Positions 48,397 through 62,297 of a DNA stretch of 64,000 nucleotides are shown here, one piece after another (the first letter of the stretch is position 1; each line of letters begins with the position of its first letter). The position numbers and the translations under genes are program-made. The notes beneath the pieces were generated by a model. That model saw only the letters and a program-made list of their open reading frames with translations. It was not told the DNA's origin and did not search any database. The DNA comes from Eulemur rufifrons (lineage: Eukaryota > Chordata > Mammalia > Primates > Lemuridae), in assembly GCF_041146395.1 (NCBI RefSeq), contig NC_091009.1:3971001-4035000 (forward strand), in the 5' to 3' direction.

Positions 48397-49949
48397 CTCT
48401 ACACCTCACCCAAAACTCTAACCCTGAAAATAACGTTTAACCCTGATTCTATTGCTCACCTTAGAATGTAAACCTCACTGTAACCTGAACTTTAACCTCT
48501 TATCCTAACGTTAATGCATAACCCATTTCCTGAGAACAACCCCTATCCCATAATTCTAACCCTATCTCCTAGTCATCACTGTGACACCTAATCCCTAACC
48601 CTAATTCTAAACCACTAACCCTAACCGTAACCCTACCTACAACCCTAACACTGACAGTAACCCTTACTTCTAACCCCAACGCTATGCCTCACAAAAACCC
48701 TAACCCTTCACCCTAACCCCTAAGCCTTACCCTAACCCTTAACCCTAATTCTAATCCTAACCATTAAACCTAACGCTAGCTCTTAAAGCTAACCCTAAAC
48801 CTTACCCTCACGACTAGACCTAACCCTGACACTAACCTAACACCTAATCCTAACCAGAACCCCTAAAGCTAACCCTGAACCCTATCCCTAACCCTAGCAG
48901 TAAACTTTAACCCTAAACCTAAGCCCAACCCGTAACCCTAATCCTATCCTTTTACCCTAAAACTAACCCCTAAACCTAACCCCTATACCTCACCCTAACT
49001 CTAACCCCAATCCTAATTCTAACCATACCCCTTCATAAAACACTAACTCCTAACCGCTAACCCTAACACTAACCAAAAACCCTAATCACTAATCCCTAAC
49101 CCTAACGCTTAACCTTTACCCTAACCGTTAACCCTCACCCTAAATCTTAACACTGACCCTAACCTTAACCTTTAACTCTAAGCCTAACCCTTAACCCTAC
49201 AGTAAGGAAGACCCTTAATGCTAATGGGATCCCTTATCCCTAACCCTAACACTACAGCTAAAAATAACCCTAACCTTGGATCCTTAAACCTAACCCCTAA
49301 CACTTACTTTAACCTCAAACCCTAACCCTAATCCTAAGCATTAAACCTAACCCTATCTCTTAACCCTAACGCTAGCCCTTACCCTAACGCCTAGATCTAA
49401 CCCTAAATCTAACCTACCGCCTAATCCTAACCTTAAGCCCTAATGCTAACACTAACCCTGAACCCTAAACCTAACCCTAACACTGATCCTTCACTATATC
49501 CCTAACCCCTAAGCCTAATCCTAACTGTTAACCCTCACCCTAACACTTAAACTGGACCATAACACTAAACATTAACCCTAACACTAAACTTTAACCCTAA
49601 CCATAAGCCCAACACTTAACCCTAATCCTATCCCTTAACCCTAAGCCTAACCCTAACCCCTAACCCTAAACCTAACCCTAACCCCAACCCTAACCCTTAA
49701 TCTTGACCCTTACCATTAACCCTCACACTAACCCTAATCCTAATCTTTAACCATAAAGCTAACACTGAAGCCTAACCCTGTGTCAAACGCTAAACCCAAA
49801 CCTTAACCCTAACCCTCAAACTTAACCATAAACCTAACTGTAACTGTTAAACCTAACACCAACCTCTAACGCTAACCCCTAACCCTAAGACCCCATCTTA
49901 ACACTAACCCTAACCCTAAACATTATCATAATCCTACCCCTAAATCTAA

Positions 49950-50151
49950 TTCTCGGACTTCTTGCTTTCTTAGAGTTTAGAAAGCCTAAAATCCTCCCAT
50001 GCCATGAGTAAAAGGGGGCTCTGCAGCTCTCTCTTGCATGAAACCAGGAGCCCATACCTAGCGTATGATAGAGTGGGTTCCCGGGGAAATCCCATCCCCG
50101 TAACCCCAGCCCCCCGCCCAGTGCAGACAGAGCCTGTACGCTAAATATAAA
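49950..50151 (-). repeat. Tag A', third block
   Basis: Has CCATGAGTAAAAGGGGGCTC and GCAGACAGAGCCTGTACG, matching the A' copies at 16,518 and 41,861. The longest open frame of the window (109 codons, antisense) crosses it but is only a product of the tag plus hexamer repeats. Confidence 0.87.
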
Positions 50152-50479
50152 CACTACCCCTAACAGATAACCCTCACCCTGAACATAGCACCTGACCCTG
50201 ATCCTATTGCTCACCTTAAAACATAAACCTCCCCGTAACCCTAACTTATCCCCTTATCTTAACATTAATGCATAACACACTGAGAAGGAGCCCTATCCCA
50301 TAATTCTAATCCTAACCCCTAGCCATAACCGTAACACCTCATCCTTAATTCTAAAATGCCAACCCTAACCTTCACCCTACCAACAACCCTAACCCTAACC
50401 CTAATCCCTAACCCTAAGCCCTCACCCTATCACTAATCCTCATCCCTAAACCGTACCATAATACTAACTCTAAATCTAA

Positions 50480-50678
50480 CTCTCAGACTTCTTGCTTTCT
50501 CAGAGTTTTGAAAGCCTACAATCCTACTAAGCCATGCATGAAAGCCCGCTCTGCCACAGTATCCTGCATGAAACCCAGAGGCCCATACACTGCGTACGAT
50601 AGAGTGGGTTCCCAGCGACCATCACAGACCCCTAACTTCGCCTCCTAGTGCATACAGGGCCTGTGCCCTAAGCACAAA
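50480..50678 (-). repeat. Tag B, third block
   Basis: A B tag with TACTAAGCCATGCATGAA, like B' at 17,049 and the right-block copies, followed by the usual B neighbours. Confidence 0.88.
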
Positions 50679-51442
50679 CCCTACCCCTCACCCATAACCC
50701 TAACCCGAAACATAACACCTGACCCTGATCCTACTGTCCACCTTAACACGTAAACCTCACCGTAACCCTAACTTTAACCCCTTATATTAACGATAATGCA
50801 TGACACCCTGAGAACAAGCCCTATAGCGTAATTCTAACCCTAACTCCTAGCCATAACTGTAACACCTAATCCCTAATTCTGAAACGCCAACCCTAACCTT
50901 AATCCTACCAACAACACTAACACTAACTCTAAACACTTACCCTAACCCTACACCTAAAAGTAACCCTAACCATTGATACTTAGTCATAACCCCTAAACCT
51001 TAACCCTAACCCTTCACGCTAATCCCAATCCTAACCATTAAACATAACCCTACTTAACTCTACCCCTAACCTATACCTTAATGCCTAGAGATCTAACCCC
51101 AACACTGACCTACAGTTAACACTAACCCTAACCCCTGATCCTAACCTTAAACCTGAACTATAAAACTAACCCTTAACCCTAACCCTATCCCTAACCCCCT
51201 AACCTTAACCCTAAATGTTAAGCCTCACCCTAAAACTTAACCCTGACTCTAAGCCTAAACTTTAACCCTAACACCTAACCCTAACGCTAACCCCAACCCT
51301 AAACCTAATCCTGGCCCCCGAACCCAGACTAAACACCTAACCCCTAACACTAACTCTAACCCTAACCACTAATCCCTAGCACCTGACCCTGACTCGAAAC
51401 CTAATCCCTAACTCGAAACCCCTGACCCCAAACCTATCCCAA

Positions 51443-51631
51443 ATTCTAACACTAATTCGATTTCCAGAGTGAAGCAAGCCTACAATACAGCCATGCCATG
51501 TGTGAGATGAGGCTCCGCCTGAGTCCTGCATGTAGGTCCTGTCCCAAGGCCCAGGGAATGATGTTGTGCTTTCGTGGTGACTCCGACCACACCCCTCTCA
51601 CCGTAGATTAACCAGGTCCAGTGCCCTTAAA
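51443..51631 (-). repeat. Tag C, third block
   Basis: A full C tag (AGTGAAGCAAGCCTACAATA, then CCATGCCATGTGTGAG) with AATTCGATTTCCAG in place of CTACTTCCATTCCCAG at its start. It is the last C before the A-only array. Confidence 0.88.
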
Positions 51632-52156
51632 CTGACCACTAAAGCTAAGCCCTACCACCAACCCTAACCCCTGACCCTGAACCTAAGCCCCGAGCCTAAA
51701 GCCCAACACTAACTCTAAACACTTACCCTAAACCTAATCCCTAATCCTCATGCTAACCCCTAGAGGTAACCCTAACCGTGAACAGTAAACCTAACCCTAA
51801 CCTCTAACACAAACCCTAACACATAACTCTAACCCTAAAACTAACCCTAACGCTTAACCCTGAACCTAAACCCTAACTCTAACCCTTAACATTAACCTTA
51901 ACCGTTAACTCTCATGCTAACCTTTAATCCCAACCCTAATCCTAATCTTCAACCCTAAACCTAACACAACCCTAACCATGTACCAAACCCTAACCCCTCA
52001 TCTTAACCCTATCTGCAAACCTCAACACTAAAACGAACTGTAACTGTTAAACCTAACAGTAACCTTTAACCCTAACCCTAATCTGTAACCCTATCCCGTC
52101 ACCATAACACTACACTTCATCCTGAACCCTAACCATAATCCTAACCCTAAATCTAA

Positions 52157-52359
52157 TTCTCAGACTTCTTGCTTTCTTAGAGTTTAGAAAGCCTGCAATC
52201 CTCCCATGCCATGTGGGAAAGGAGGCTCTACCACTGTGTCCTGCATGAAAACCACGGGCCCATACCCAGAGTCCGATACAGCGGGTTCCCGGTGACAATG
52301 CTAGCCCCCTAACCTCCCCCCAGCTTCATGCAGACAGGGCCCGTGCGCTAAGCATAAAC
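52157..52359 (-). repeat. Tag A, start of the ~1.875-kb array
   Basis: Still slightly divergent (GTGGGAAAGG, AAAACCACGGGCCC, GTCCGATACAGCGGG). The copies that follow are much closer to one another. Confidence 0.9.
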
Positions 52360-54031
52360 AATACCTTTAACAGATAACCCTAACCCTGAACATAACACCC
52401 AACCCTGTTCCTATTTCTCCCCTTAACACGGAAACCTCACCGTTCGTCTAACTTTAACCTCTTATCCTAACGTTAATGCATAACCCATTTCCTGAGAACA
52501 ACCCCTATCCCATAATTCTAACCCTATTTCCTAGTCATCACTGTGACACCTAATCCCTAACCCTAATTCTAAACCGCTAACCCTAACCGTAACCCTACTT
52601 ACAACCCTAACACTGACAGTAACCCTTACTTCTAACCCCAACGCTATGCCTAACAAAAACCCTAACCCTTGACCCTAACCCTTCACCCTAACCCCTAAGC
52701 CTTACCCTAACCCTTAACCCTAATCCTAATCCTAACCATTAAACCTAACCCTAGCTCTTAAAGCTAACCCTAAACCTTACCCTCACGACTAGACCTAACC
52801 CTGACACTAACCTAACACCTAACCCTAACCAGAACTCCTAAAGATAACCCTGAACCCTATCCCTAACCCTAGCAGTAAACTTTAACCCTAAACCTAAACC
52901 CAACCCGTAACCCTAATCCTATCCTTTTACCCTAAAACTAACCCCTAAACCTAACCCCTATACCTCACCCTAACTCTAACCCCAGTCCTAATTCTAACCA
53001 TACCCCTTCATAAAACACTAACCCCTAACCGCTAACCCTAACATTAACCAAAAACCCTAATCACTAATCCCTAACCCTAACGCTTAACCTTTACCCTAAC
53101 CGTTAACCCTCACCCTAAATCTTAACACTGACCCTAACCTTCACCTTTAACTCTAAGCCTAACCCTTAACCCTACAGTAAGGAAGACCCTTAATGCTACT
53201 GGGATCCCTTATCCCTAACCCTAACACTACAGCTAAAAATAACCCTAACCTTGGATCCTTAAACCTAACCCCTAACACTTACTTTAACCCCAAACCCTAA
53301 CCCTAATCCTAAGCATTAAACCTAACCCTATCTCTTAACCCTAACGCTAGCCCTTACCCTAACGCCTAGATCTAACCCTAAATCTAACCTACCGCCTAAT
53401 CCTAACCTTAAGCCCTAATGCTAACTCTAACCCTGAACCCTAAACCTACCCGTAACCCTTAACACTAACCCTATCCGTGAACCTTAACCCTGACCCTAAC
53501 CATTACCCGCACCCAAGCATTTAACCCTGACCCTACCCCTAATCCTTAATGATAACCCTAATACTAAACCCTAACCCTAAGCCCAACACTTAACCCTAAT
53601 CCTATCCCTTAACCCTAACCCTAACATTAACCCTAATGCTAACCCCTAAACGTAACCCTAACCGTGACCAGTAAACCTAAACCTAACCTCTAACACAAAC
53701 CATAGCACATAACTCTAACCCTAAAACTAACCATAAACCTAACCCTAAACCCTAACTCTTAACCTTAACCCTAAGCGTTAACTCTCACGCTAACCTTTAA
53801 TCCTAACCCTAATCCTAATCTTCAACCCTAAACCTAACACTTAACCCTAACCCTGTACCAAACCCTAACCCCTCATCTTAACCCTAACCGTAAACCTCAA
53901 CCCGAAACCAAAGTGTAACCGTTAAACCTAAGAGTAACCTTTAACCCTAACCCTAATCCCTAACCCTAAGCCCTCACCCTAACACTAAACTTCATCCTTC
54001 ACCCTAACCATAATCCTAACCCTAAATCTAA

Positions 54032-54237
54032 TTCTCAGACTTCTTGCTTTCTTAGAGTTTAGAAAGCCTGCAATCCTCCCATGCCATGCGTGAAAGGAGG
54101 CTCTACCACTGTGTCCTGCATGAAACCCACGGGCCCATACCCAGAGTATGATAGAGTGGGTTCCCGGGTACAATCCCAGCCCCCTAAACTCCCCCCGCCC
54201 GCCTAATGCAGACAGGGCCCTTGCGCTAAGCATAAAC
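54032..54237 (-). repeat. Tag A in the ~1.875-kb array, unit 2
   Basis: Consensus-like, with GGGCCCTTGCGC in place of GGGCCCGTGCGC, a change it shares with the copy at 57,795. Confidence 0.92.
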
Positions 54238-55598
54238 AATACCTTTAACAGATAACCCTAACCCTGAACATAACACCCAACCCTGTTCCTATTTCTCCCC
54301 TTAACACGTAAACCTCACCGTGCGCCTAACTTTAACCTCTTATCCTAACGTTAATACATAACCCATTTCTGGAGAACAACCCCTATCCCATAATTCTAAC
54401 CCTATCTCCTAGTCATCACTGTGACACCTAATCCCTAACCCTAATTCTAAACCGCTAACCCTAACCGTAACCCTGCCTACAACCCTAACACTGACAGTAA
54501 CCCTTTTAACCCCAACGCTATGCCTAACAAACACCCTAACCCTTGACCCTAACCCTTCACCCTAACCCCTAAGCCTTACCCTAACCCTTAACCCTAATCC
54601 TAATCCTAACCATTAAACCTAACCCTAGCTCTTAAAGCTAACCCTAAACCTTACCCTCACGACTAGACATAACCCTTACACTAACCTAACACCTAACCCT
54701 AACAAGAACCCCTAAAGCTAACCCTGAACCCTATCCCTAACCCTAGCAGTAAACTTTAACCCTAACCTAAGCCCAACCCGTAACCCTAATCCTATCCTTT
54801 TACCCTAAAACTAACCCCTAAACCTAACCCCTATACCTCACCCTAACTCTAACCCCAGTCCTAATTCTAACCATACGCCTTCATAAAACACTAACTCCTA
54901 ACTGCTAACCCTAACACTAACCAAAAACCCTAATCACTAATCCCTAACCCTAACGCTTAACCTTTACCCTAACCGTAAACCCTAACCCTAAATCTTAAGA
55001 CTGACCCTAACCTTAAACTTTAACTCTATGCCTAACCCTTAACCCTACAGTAAGGAAGACCCTTAATGCTAATGGGATCCCTTATCCCTAACCCTAACAC
55101 TACAGCTAAAAATAACCCTAACCTTTGATCCTTAAACCTAACTCCTAACACTTACTTTAACCTCAAACCCTAACCCTAATCCTAAGCATTAAACCTAACC
55201 CTATCACTTAACCCTAACGCTAACCCTTACCCTAACGCCTAGATCTAACCCTAAATCTCACCTACGGCCTAATCGTAATCTTAAGCCCTAATACTAACTC
55301 TAACCCTGAACCCTAAACCTACCCGTAACCCTTAACACTAACCCTATCCGTGAACCTTAACCCTGACCCTAACCATTACCCGCACCCAAGCATTTAACCC
55401 TGACCCTACCCCTAATCCTTAATGATAACTCAAACACTAAACCCTAACCCTAAGCCCAACACTTAACCCTAATCCTATCCCTTAACCCTAACCCTAACCC
55501 TAACCCTAATGCTAACCCCTAAACGTAACCCTAACCGTCACCAGTAAACCTAACCCTAACCTCTAACACAAACCATAGCACATAACTCTAACCCTAAA

Positions 55599-55629
<31 letters not shown>

Positions 55630-55904
55630 TCTTAACCTTAACCCTAAGCGTTAACTCTCACACTAACCTTTAATCCTAACCCTAATCCTAATCTTCAACC
55701 CTAAACCTAACACTTAACCCTAACCCTGTACCTAACCCTAACCCCTCATCTTAACCCTAACCGTAAACCTCAACCCGAAACCAAAGTGTAACCGTTAAAC
55801 CTAAGAGTAACCTTTAACCCTAACCCTAATCCCTAACCCTAAGCCCTCACCCTAACACTAAACTTCATCCCTCACCCTAACCATAATCCTAACCCTAAAT
55901 ATAA

Positions 55905-56110
55905 TTCTCAGACTTCTTGCTTTCTTAGAGTTTAGAAAGCCTGCAATCCTCCCATGCCAAGCGTGAAAGGAGGCTCTACCACTGTGTCCTGCATGAAACC
56001 CACGGGCCCATACCCAGAGTATGATAGAGTGAGTTCCCGGGTACAATCTCAGCCCCCTAAACTCCCCCCGCCCGCCTAATGCAGACAGGGCCCGTGCGCT
56101 AAGCATAAAC
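55905..56110 (-). repeat. Tag A in the ~1.875-kb array, unit 3
   Basis: Private changes CCATGCCAAGCGTG and GAGTGAGTTCCCGGG; otherwise consensus-like. Confidence 0.92.
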
Positions 56111-57794
56111 AATACCTTTAACAGATAACCCTAACCCTGAAGATAACACCCAACCCTGTTCCTATTTCTCCCCTTAACACGTAAACCTCACCGTGCGCCT
56201 AACTTTTACCTGTTATCCTAACGTTAATGCATAACCCATTTCCTGAGAACAACCCCTATCCCATAATTCTAACCCTATCTCCTAGTCATCACTGTGACAC
56301 CTAATCCCTAACCCTAATTCTAAACCGCTAACCCTAACCGTAACCCTGCCTACAACCCTAACACTGACAGTAACCCTTACTTCTAAACCCAACTCTATGC
56401 CTAACAAAAACCCTAACCCTTGACCCTAACCCTTCACCCTAACCCCTAAGCCTTACCCTAACCCTTAACCCTAATCCTAATCCTAACCATTAAACCTAAC
56501 CCTAGCTCTTAAAGCTAACCCTAAACCTTACCCTCACGACTGGACGTAACCCTGACACTAACCTAACACCTAACCCTAACCAGAACCCCTAAAGCTAACC
56601 CTGAACCCTATCCCTAACCCTAGCAGTAAACTTTAACCCTAAACCTAAGCCCAATCCGTAACCCTAATCCTATCCTTTTACCCTAAAACTAACCCCTAAA
56701 CCTAACCCCTATACCTCACCCTAACTCTAACCCCAATCCTAATTCTAACCATACCCGTTCATAAAACACTAACTCCTAACTGCTAACCCTAACACTAACC
56801 AAAAACCCTAATCACTAATCCCTAACCCTAACGCTTAACCTTTACCCTAACCGTTAACCCTCACCCTAAATCTTAACACTGACACTAACCTTCACCTTTA
56901 ACTCTAAGCATAACCCTTAACCCTACAGTAAGGAAGACCCTTAATGCTAATGGGATCCCTTATCCCTAACCCTAACACTACAGCTAAAAATAACCCTAAC
57001 CTTGGATCCTTAAACCTAACCCCTAACACTTACTTTAACCCCAAACCCTAACCCTAATCCTAAGAATTAAACCTAACCCTATCTCTTAACCCTAACACTA
57101 GCCCTTACCCTAACGCCTAGATCTAACCCTAAATCTAACCTACCGCCTAATCCTAACCTTAAGCCCTAAAGCTAACTCTAACCCTGAACCCTAAACCTAC
57201 TCGTAACCTTTAACACTAACCCTATCCATGAACCTTAACCCTGACCCTAACCATTACACGCACCCAAGCTTTTAACCCTGACCCTACCCCTAATTCTTAA
57301 TGATAACCCTAACACTAAACCCTAACCCTAAGCCCAACACTTAACCCTAATCCTATCCCTTAACCCTAACCCTAACCCTAATGCTAACCCCTAAACGTAA
57401 CCCTAACCGTGACCAGTAAACCTAAACCTAACCTCTAACACAAACCATATCACATAACTCTAACCCTAAAACTAACCCTAACCCTAACCCTAACCCTAAA
57501 CCCTAACTCTTAACCTTAACACTAAGCGTTAACTCTCACGCTAACCTTTAATCCTAACCCTAATCCTAATCTTCAACCCTAAACCTAACACTTAACCCTA
57601 ACCCTGTACCAAACCCTAACCCCTCATCTTAACCCTAACCGTAAACCTCAACCCGAAACCAAATGTAACCGTTAAACCTAAAGGTAACCTTTAACCCTAA
57701 CCCTAAGCCCTAACCCTAAGCCCTCACCCTAAGCCCTCACCCTAACACTAAACTTCATGCTTCACCCTAACCATAATCCTAACCCTAAATCTAA

Positions 57795-58000
57795 TTCTCA
57801 GACTTCTTGCTTTCTTAGAGTTTAGAAAGCCTGCAATCCTCCCATGCCATGCGTGAAAGGAGGCTCTACCAGTGTGTCCTGCATGAAACCCACGGGCCCA
57901 TACCCAGAGTATGATAGAGTGGGTTCCCGGGTACAATCCCAGCCCCCTAAACTCCCCCCGCCCGCCTAATGCAGACAGGGCCCTTGCGCTAAGCATAAAC
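57795..58000 (-). repeat. Tag A in the ~1.875-kb array, unit 4
   Basis: Shares GGGCCCTTGCGC with unit 2. A GCCCTCACCCTAA block is duplicated just before it at about 57,719-57,745, which explains the slightly longer 1,890-bp spacing. Confidence 0.92.
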
Positions 58001-59216
58001 AATACCTTTAACAGATAACCCTAACCCTGAACATAACACCCAACCCTGTTCCTATTTCTCCCCTTAACACGTAAACCTCACCGTGCGCCTAACTTTAACC
58101 TCTTATCCTAACGTTAATGCATAACCCATTCCCTGAGAACAACCCCTATCCCATAATTCTAACCCTATCTCCTAGTCATCACTGTGACACCTAATCCCTA
58201 ACCCTAATTCTAAACCGCTAACCCTAACCGTAACCCTACCTAAACCCTAACACTGACAGTAACCCTTATTTCTAACCCCAATGCTATTCCTAACAAAACC
58301 CTAACCCTTGACCCTAACCCTTCACCCTAACCCCTAAGCCTTACCCTAACCCTTAACCCTAATCCTAATCCTAACCATTAAACCTAACCTTAGCTCTTAA
58401 AGCTAACCCTTAACCTTACCCTCACGACTAGACCTAACCCTGACACTAACCTAACACCTAACCCTAACCAGAACCCCTAAAGCTAACCCTGAACCCTATC
58501 CCTAACCGTAGCAGTAAACTTTAACCCTAAACCTAAGCCCAACCCGTAACCCTAATCCTATCCTTTTACCCTAAAACTAACCCCTAAACCTAACACCTAT
58601 ACCTCACAATAACTCTAACCCCAATCCTAATTCTAACCATACGCCTTCATAAAACACTAACACCTAACCGCTAACACTGACACTAACCAAAAACCCTAAT
58701 CACTAATCCCTAACCCTAACGCTTAACCTTTACCCTAACTGTTAACCCTCACCCTAAATCTTAACACTGACCCTAACCTGAACCTTTAACTCTAAGACTA
58801 ACCCTTAACCCTACAGTAAGGAAGACCCTTAATGCTAATGGGATCCCTTATCCCTAACCCTAACACTACAGCTAAAAATAACCCTAACCTTTGATCCTTA
58901 AACCTAACCCCTAACACTTACTTTCACCCCAAACCCTAACCCTAATCCTAAGCATTAAGCCTAATCCTATCTCTTAACCCTAATGCTAGCCTTACCCTAA
59001 CGCCTAGATCTAACCCTAAATCTAACCTACTGCCTAATCCTAACCTGAAGCCCTAATGCTAACTCTAACCCTGAACCCTAAACCTACCCGTAACCCTTAA
59101 CACTAACCCTATCCGTGAACCTTAACCCTGACCCTAACCATTACCCGCACCCAAGCATTTAAACCTGACCCTACCCCTTATCCTTAATGATAACCCTAAC
59201 ACTAAACCCTAACCCT

Positions 59217-59545
59217 AAGCCCAACACTTAACCCTAATCCTATCCTTTAACCCTAACCCTAACCCTAATGCTAACCCCTAAACATAACCCTAACCGTGAC
59301 CAGTAAACCTAACCCTAACCTCTAACACAAACCATAGCACATAACTCTAACCCTAAAACTAACCCTAACCCTAAACCTAACCCTAACCCTAAGCCCAACA
59401 CATAACCCTAATCCTATCCCTTAGCCCTAACCCTAATGCTAACCCCTAAACGTAACCCTAACCGTCACCAGTAAACCTAACCCTAACCTCTAACACAAAC
59501 CATAGCACATAACTCTAACCCTAAAACTAACCCTAACCCTAATCC
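59217..59545 (-). repeat. ~173-bp tandem duplication within unit 4
   Basis: The stretch from AAGCCCAACAC through GTAAACCTAACCCTAACC to ACTAACCCTAACCC occurs twice, starting near 59,217 and 59,391. It accounts for the 2,043-bp spacing between tags at 57,795 and 59,838. Confidence 0.8.
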
Positions 59546-59837
59546 TAACCCTAAACCCTAACTCTTAACCTTAACCCTTAGTGTTAACTCTCACACTAAC
59601 CTTTAATCCTAACCCTAATCCTAATCTTCAACCCTAAACCTAACACTTAACCCTAACCCTGTACCAAACCCTAACCCCTCATCTTAACCCTAACCGTAAA
59701 CCTCAACCCGAAACCAAAGTGTAACCGTTAAACCTAAGAGTAACCTTTAACCCTAACCCTAATCCCTAACCCTAAGCCCTCACCCTAACACTAAACTTCA
59801 TCCTTCACCCTAACCATAATCCTAACCCTAAATCTAA

Positions 59838-60043
59838 TTCTCAGACTTCTTGCTTTCTTAGAGTTTAGAAAGCCTGCAATCCTCCCATGCCATGCGTGAA
59901 AGGAGGCTCTACCACTGTGTCCTGCATGAAACCCACGGGCCCATACCCAGAGTATGATAGAGTGGGTTCCCGGGTACAATCCCAGCCCCCTAAACTCCCC
60001 CCGCCCGCCTACTGCAGAAAGGGCCCGTGCGCTAAGCATAAAC
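59838..60043 (-). repeat. Tag A in the ~1.875-kb array, unit 5
   Basis: Consensus-like; private changes GCCTACTGCAG and AGAAAGGGCCC near the end. The Alu lies about 410 bp downstream in the same unit. Confidence 0.92.
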
Positions 60044-60437
60044 AATACCTTTAACAGATAACCCTAACCCTGAACATAACACCCAACCCTGTTCCTATTT
60101 CTCCCCTTAACACGTAAACCTCACCGTGCGCCTAACTTTAACCTCTTATCCTAACGTTAATGCATAACCCATTTCCTGAGAACAACCCCTATCCCATAAT
60201 TCTAACCCTATCTCCTAGTCATCACTGTGACACCTAATCCCTAACCCTAATTCTAAACCGCTAACCCTAACCGTAACCCTACCTACAACCCTAACACTGA
60301 CAGTAACCCTTACTTCTAACCCCAACGCTATGCCTAACAAAAACCCTAACCCTTGACCCTAACCCTTCACCCTAACCCCTAAGCCTTACCCTAACCCTTA
60401 ACCCTAATCCTAATCCTAAGCATTAAACCTAACCCTA

Positions 60438-60821
<384 letters not shown>

Positions 60822-60834
60822 AAAGCTAACCCTA
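60822..60834 (+). repeat. Target-site duplication, 3' copy
   Basis: AAAGCTAACCCTA follows the poly-A tail and is identical to the 5' copy. The unit then resumes with AACCTTACCCTCACGAC, as in its sisters. Confidence 0.92.
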
Positions 60835-62091
60835 AACCTTACCCTCACGACTAGACCTAACCATGACACTAACCTAACACCTAACCCTAACCAGAACCCC
60901 TAAAGCTAACCCTGAACCCTATCCCTAACCCTAGCAGTAAACTTTAACCCTAAACCTAAGCTCAACCCGTAACCTTAATCCTATCCTTTTACCCTAAAAC
61001 TAACCCCTAAACCTAACCCCTATACCTCACCCTAACTCTAACCCCAATCCTAATTCTAACCATACCCCTTCATAAAACACTAACTCCTAACCGCTAACCC
61101 TAACACTAACCAAAAACCCTAATCACTAATTCCTAACCCTAACGCGTAACCTTTACCTGACCGTTAACCCTCACCCTAAATCTTAACCCTGACCCTAACC
61201 TTCACCTTTAACTCTAAGCCTAACCCTTAACCCTACAGTAAGGAAGACCTTTAATGCTAATAGGATCCCTTATCCCTAACCCTAACACTACAGCTAAAAA
61301 TAACCCTAACCTTTGATCCTTAAACCTAACCCCTAACACTTACTTTAACCCCAAACCCTAACCCTAATCCTAAGCATTAAACCTAACCCTATCTCTTAAC
61401 CCTAACGCTAGCCCTTACCCTAACGCCTAGATCTAACCCTAAATCTAACCTACCGCCTAATCCTAACCTTAAGCCCTAATGCTAACTCTAACCCTGAACC
61501 CTAAACCTACCCGTAACCCTTAACACTAACCCTATCCGTGAACCTTAACCCTGACCCTAACCATTACCCGCACCAAAGCATTTAACCCTGACCCTACCCC
61601 TAATCCTTAATGATAACCCTAACACTAAACCCTAACCCTAAGCCCAACACTTAACCCTAATCCTATCCCTTAACCCTAACCCTAACACTAATGCGAACCC
61701 CTAAATGTAACCCTAACCGTGACCAGTAAACCTAACCCTAACCTCTAACACAAACCATAGCACATAACTCCAACCCTAAAACTAACCCTAACCCTAACCC
61801 TAACCCTAAACCCTAACTCTTAACCTTAACCCTAAGCGTTAACTCTCACACTAACCTTTAATCCTAACCCTAAACCTAATCTTCAACCCTAAACCTAACA
61901 CTTAACCCTAACCCTGTACCAAACCCTAACCCCTCATCTTAACCCTAACCGTAAACCTCAACCCGAAACCAAAGTGTAGCCGTTAAACCTAAGAGTAACC
62001 TTTAACCCTAACCCTAATCCCTAACCCTAAGCCCTCACCCTAACACTAAACTTCATCCTTCACGCTACCATAATCCTAACCCTAAATCTAA

Positions 62092-62297
62092 TTCTCAGAC
62101 TTCTTGTTTTCTTAGAGTTTAGAAAGCCTGCAATCCTCCCATGCCATATGTGAAAGGAGGCTCTACCACTGTGTCCTGCATGAAACCCACGAGGCCATAC
62201 CCAGAGTATGATAGAGTGGGCTCCCGGGTACAATCCCAGCCCCCTAAACTCCCCCCGCCCGCCTAATGGAGACAGGACCCGTGCGCTAAGCATAAAC
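62092..62297 (-). repeat. Tag A in the ~1.875-kb array, unit 6
   Basis: Private changes CTTGTTTTCTTAG, CATATGTGAAAGG, CCCACGAGGCC and GGAGACAGGACCC; the last two break the 9-mer inverted repeat. Confidence 0.92.

Noticed and set aside
49885..50214. Longest open frame in the window, 109 codons antisense across tag A'.
   Set aside because: It is the A' tag read through adjoining CCCTAA-type sequence, with the low-complexity Arg/Val-rich stretch that degenerate hexamers encode. No homology is recognisable.
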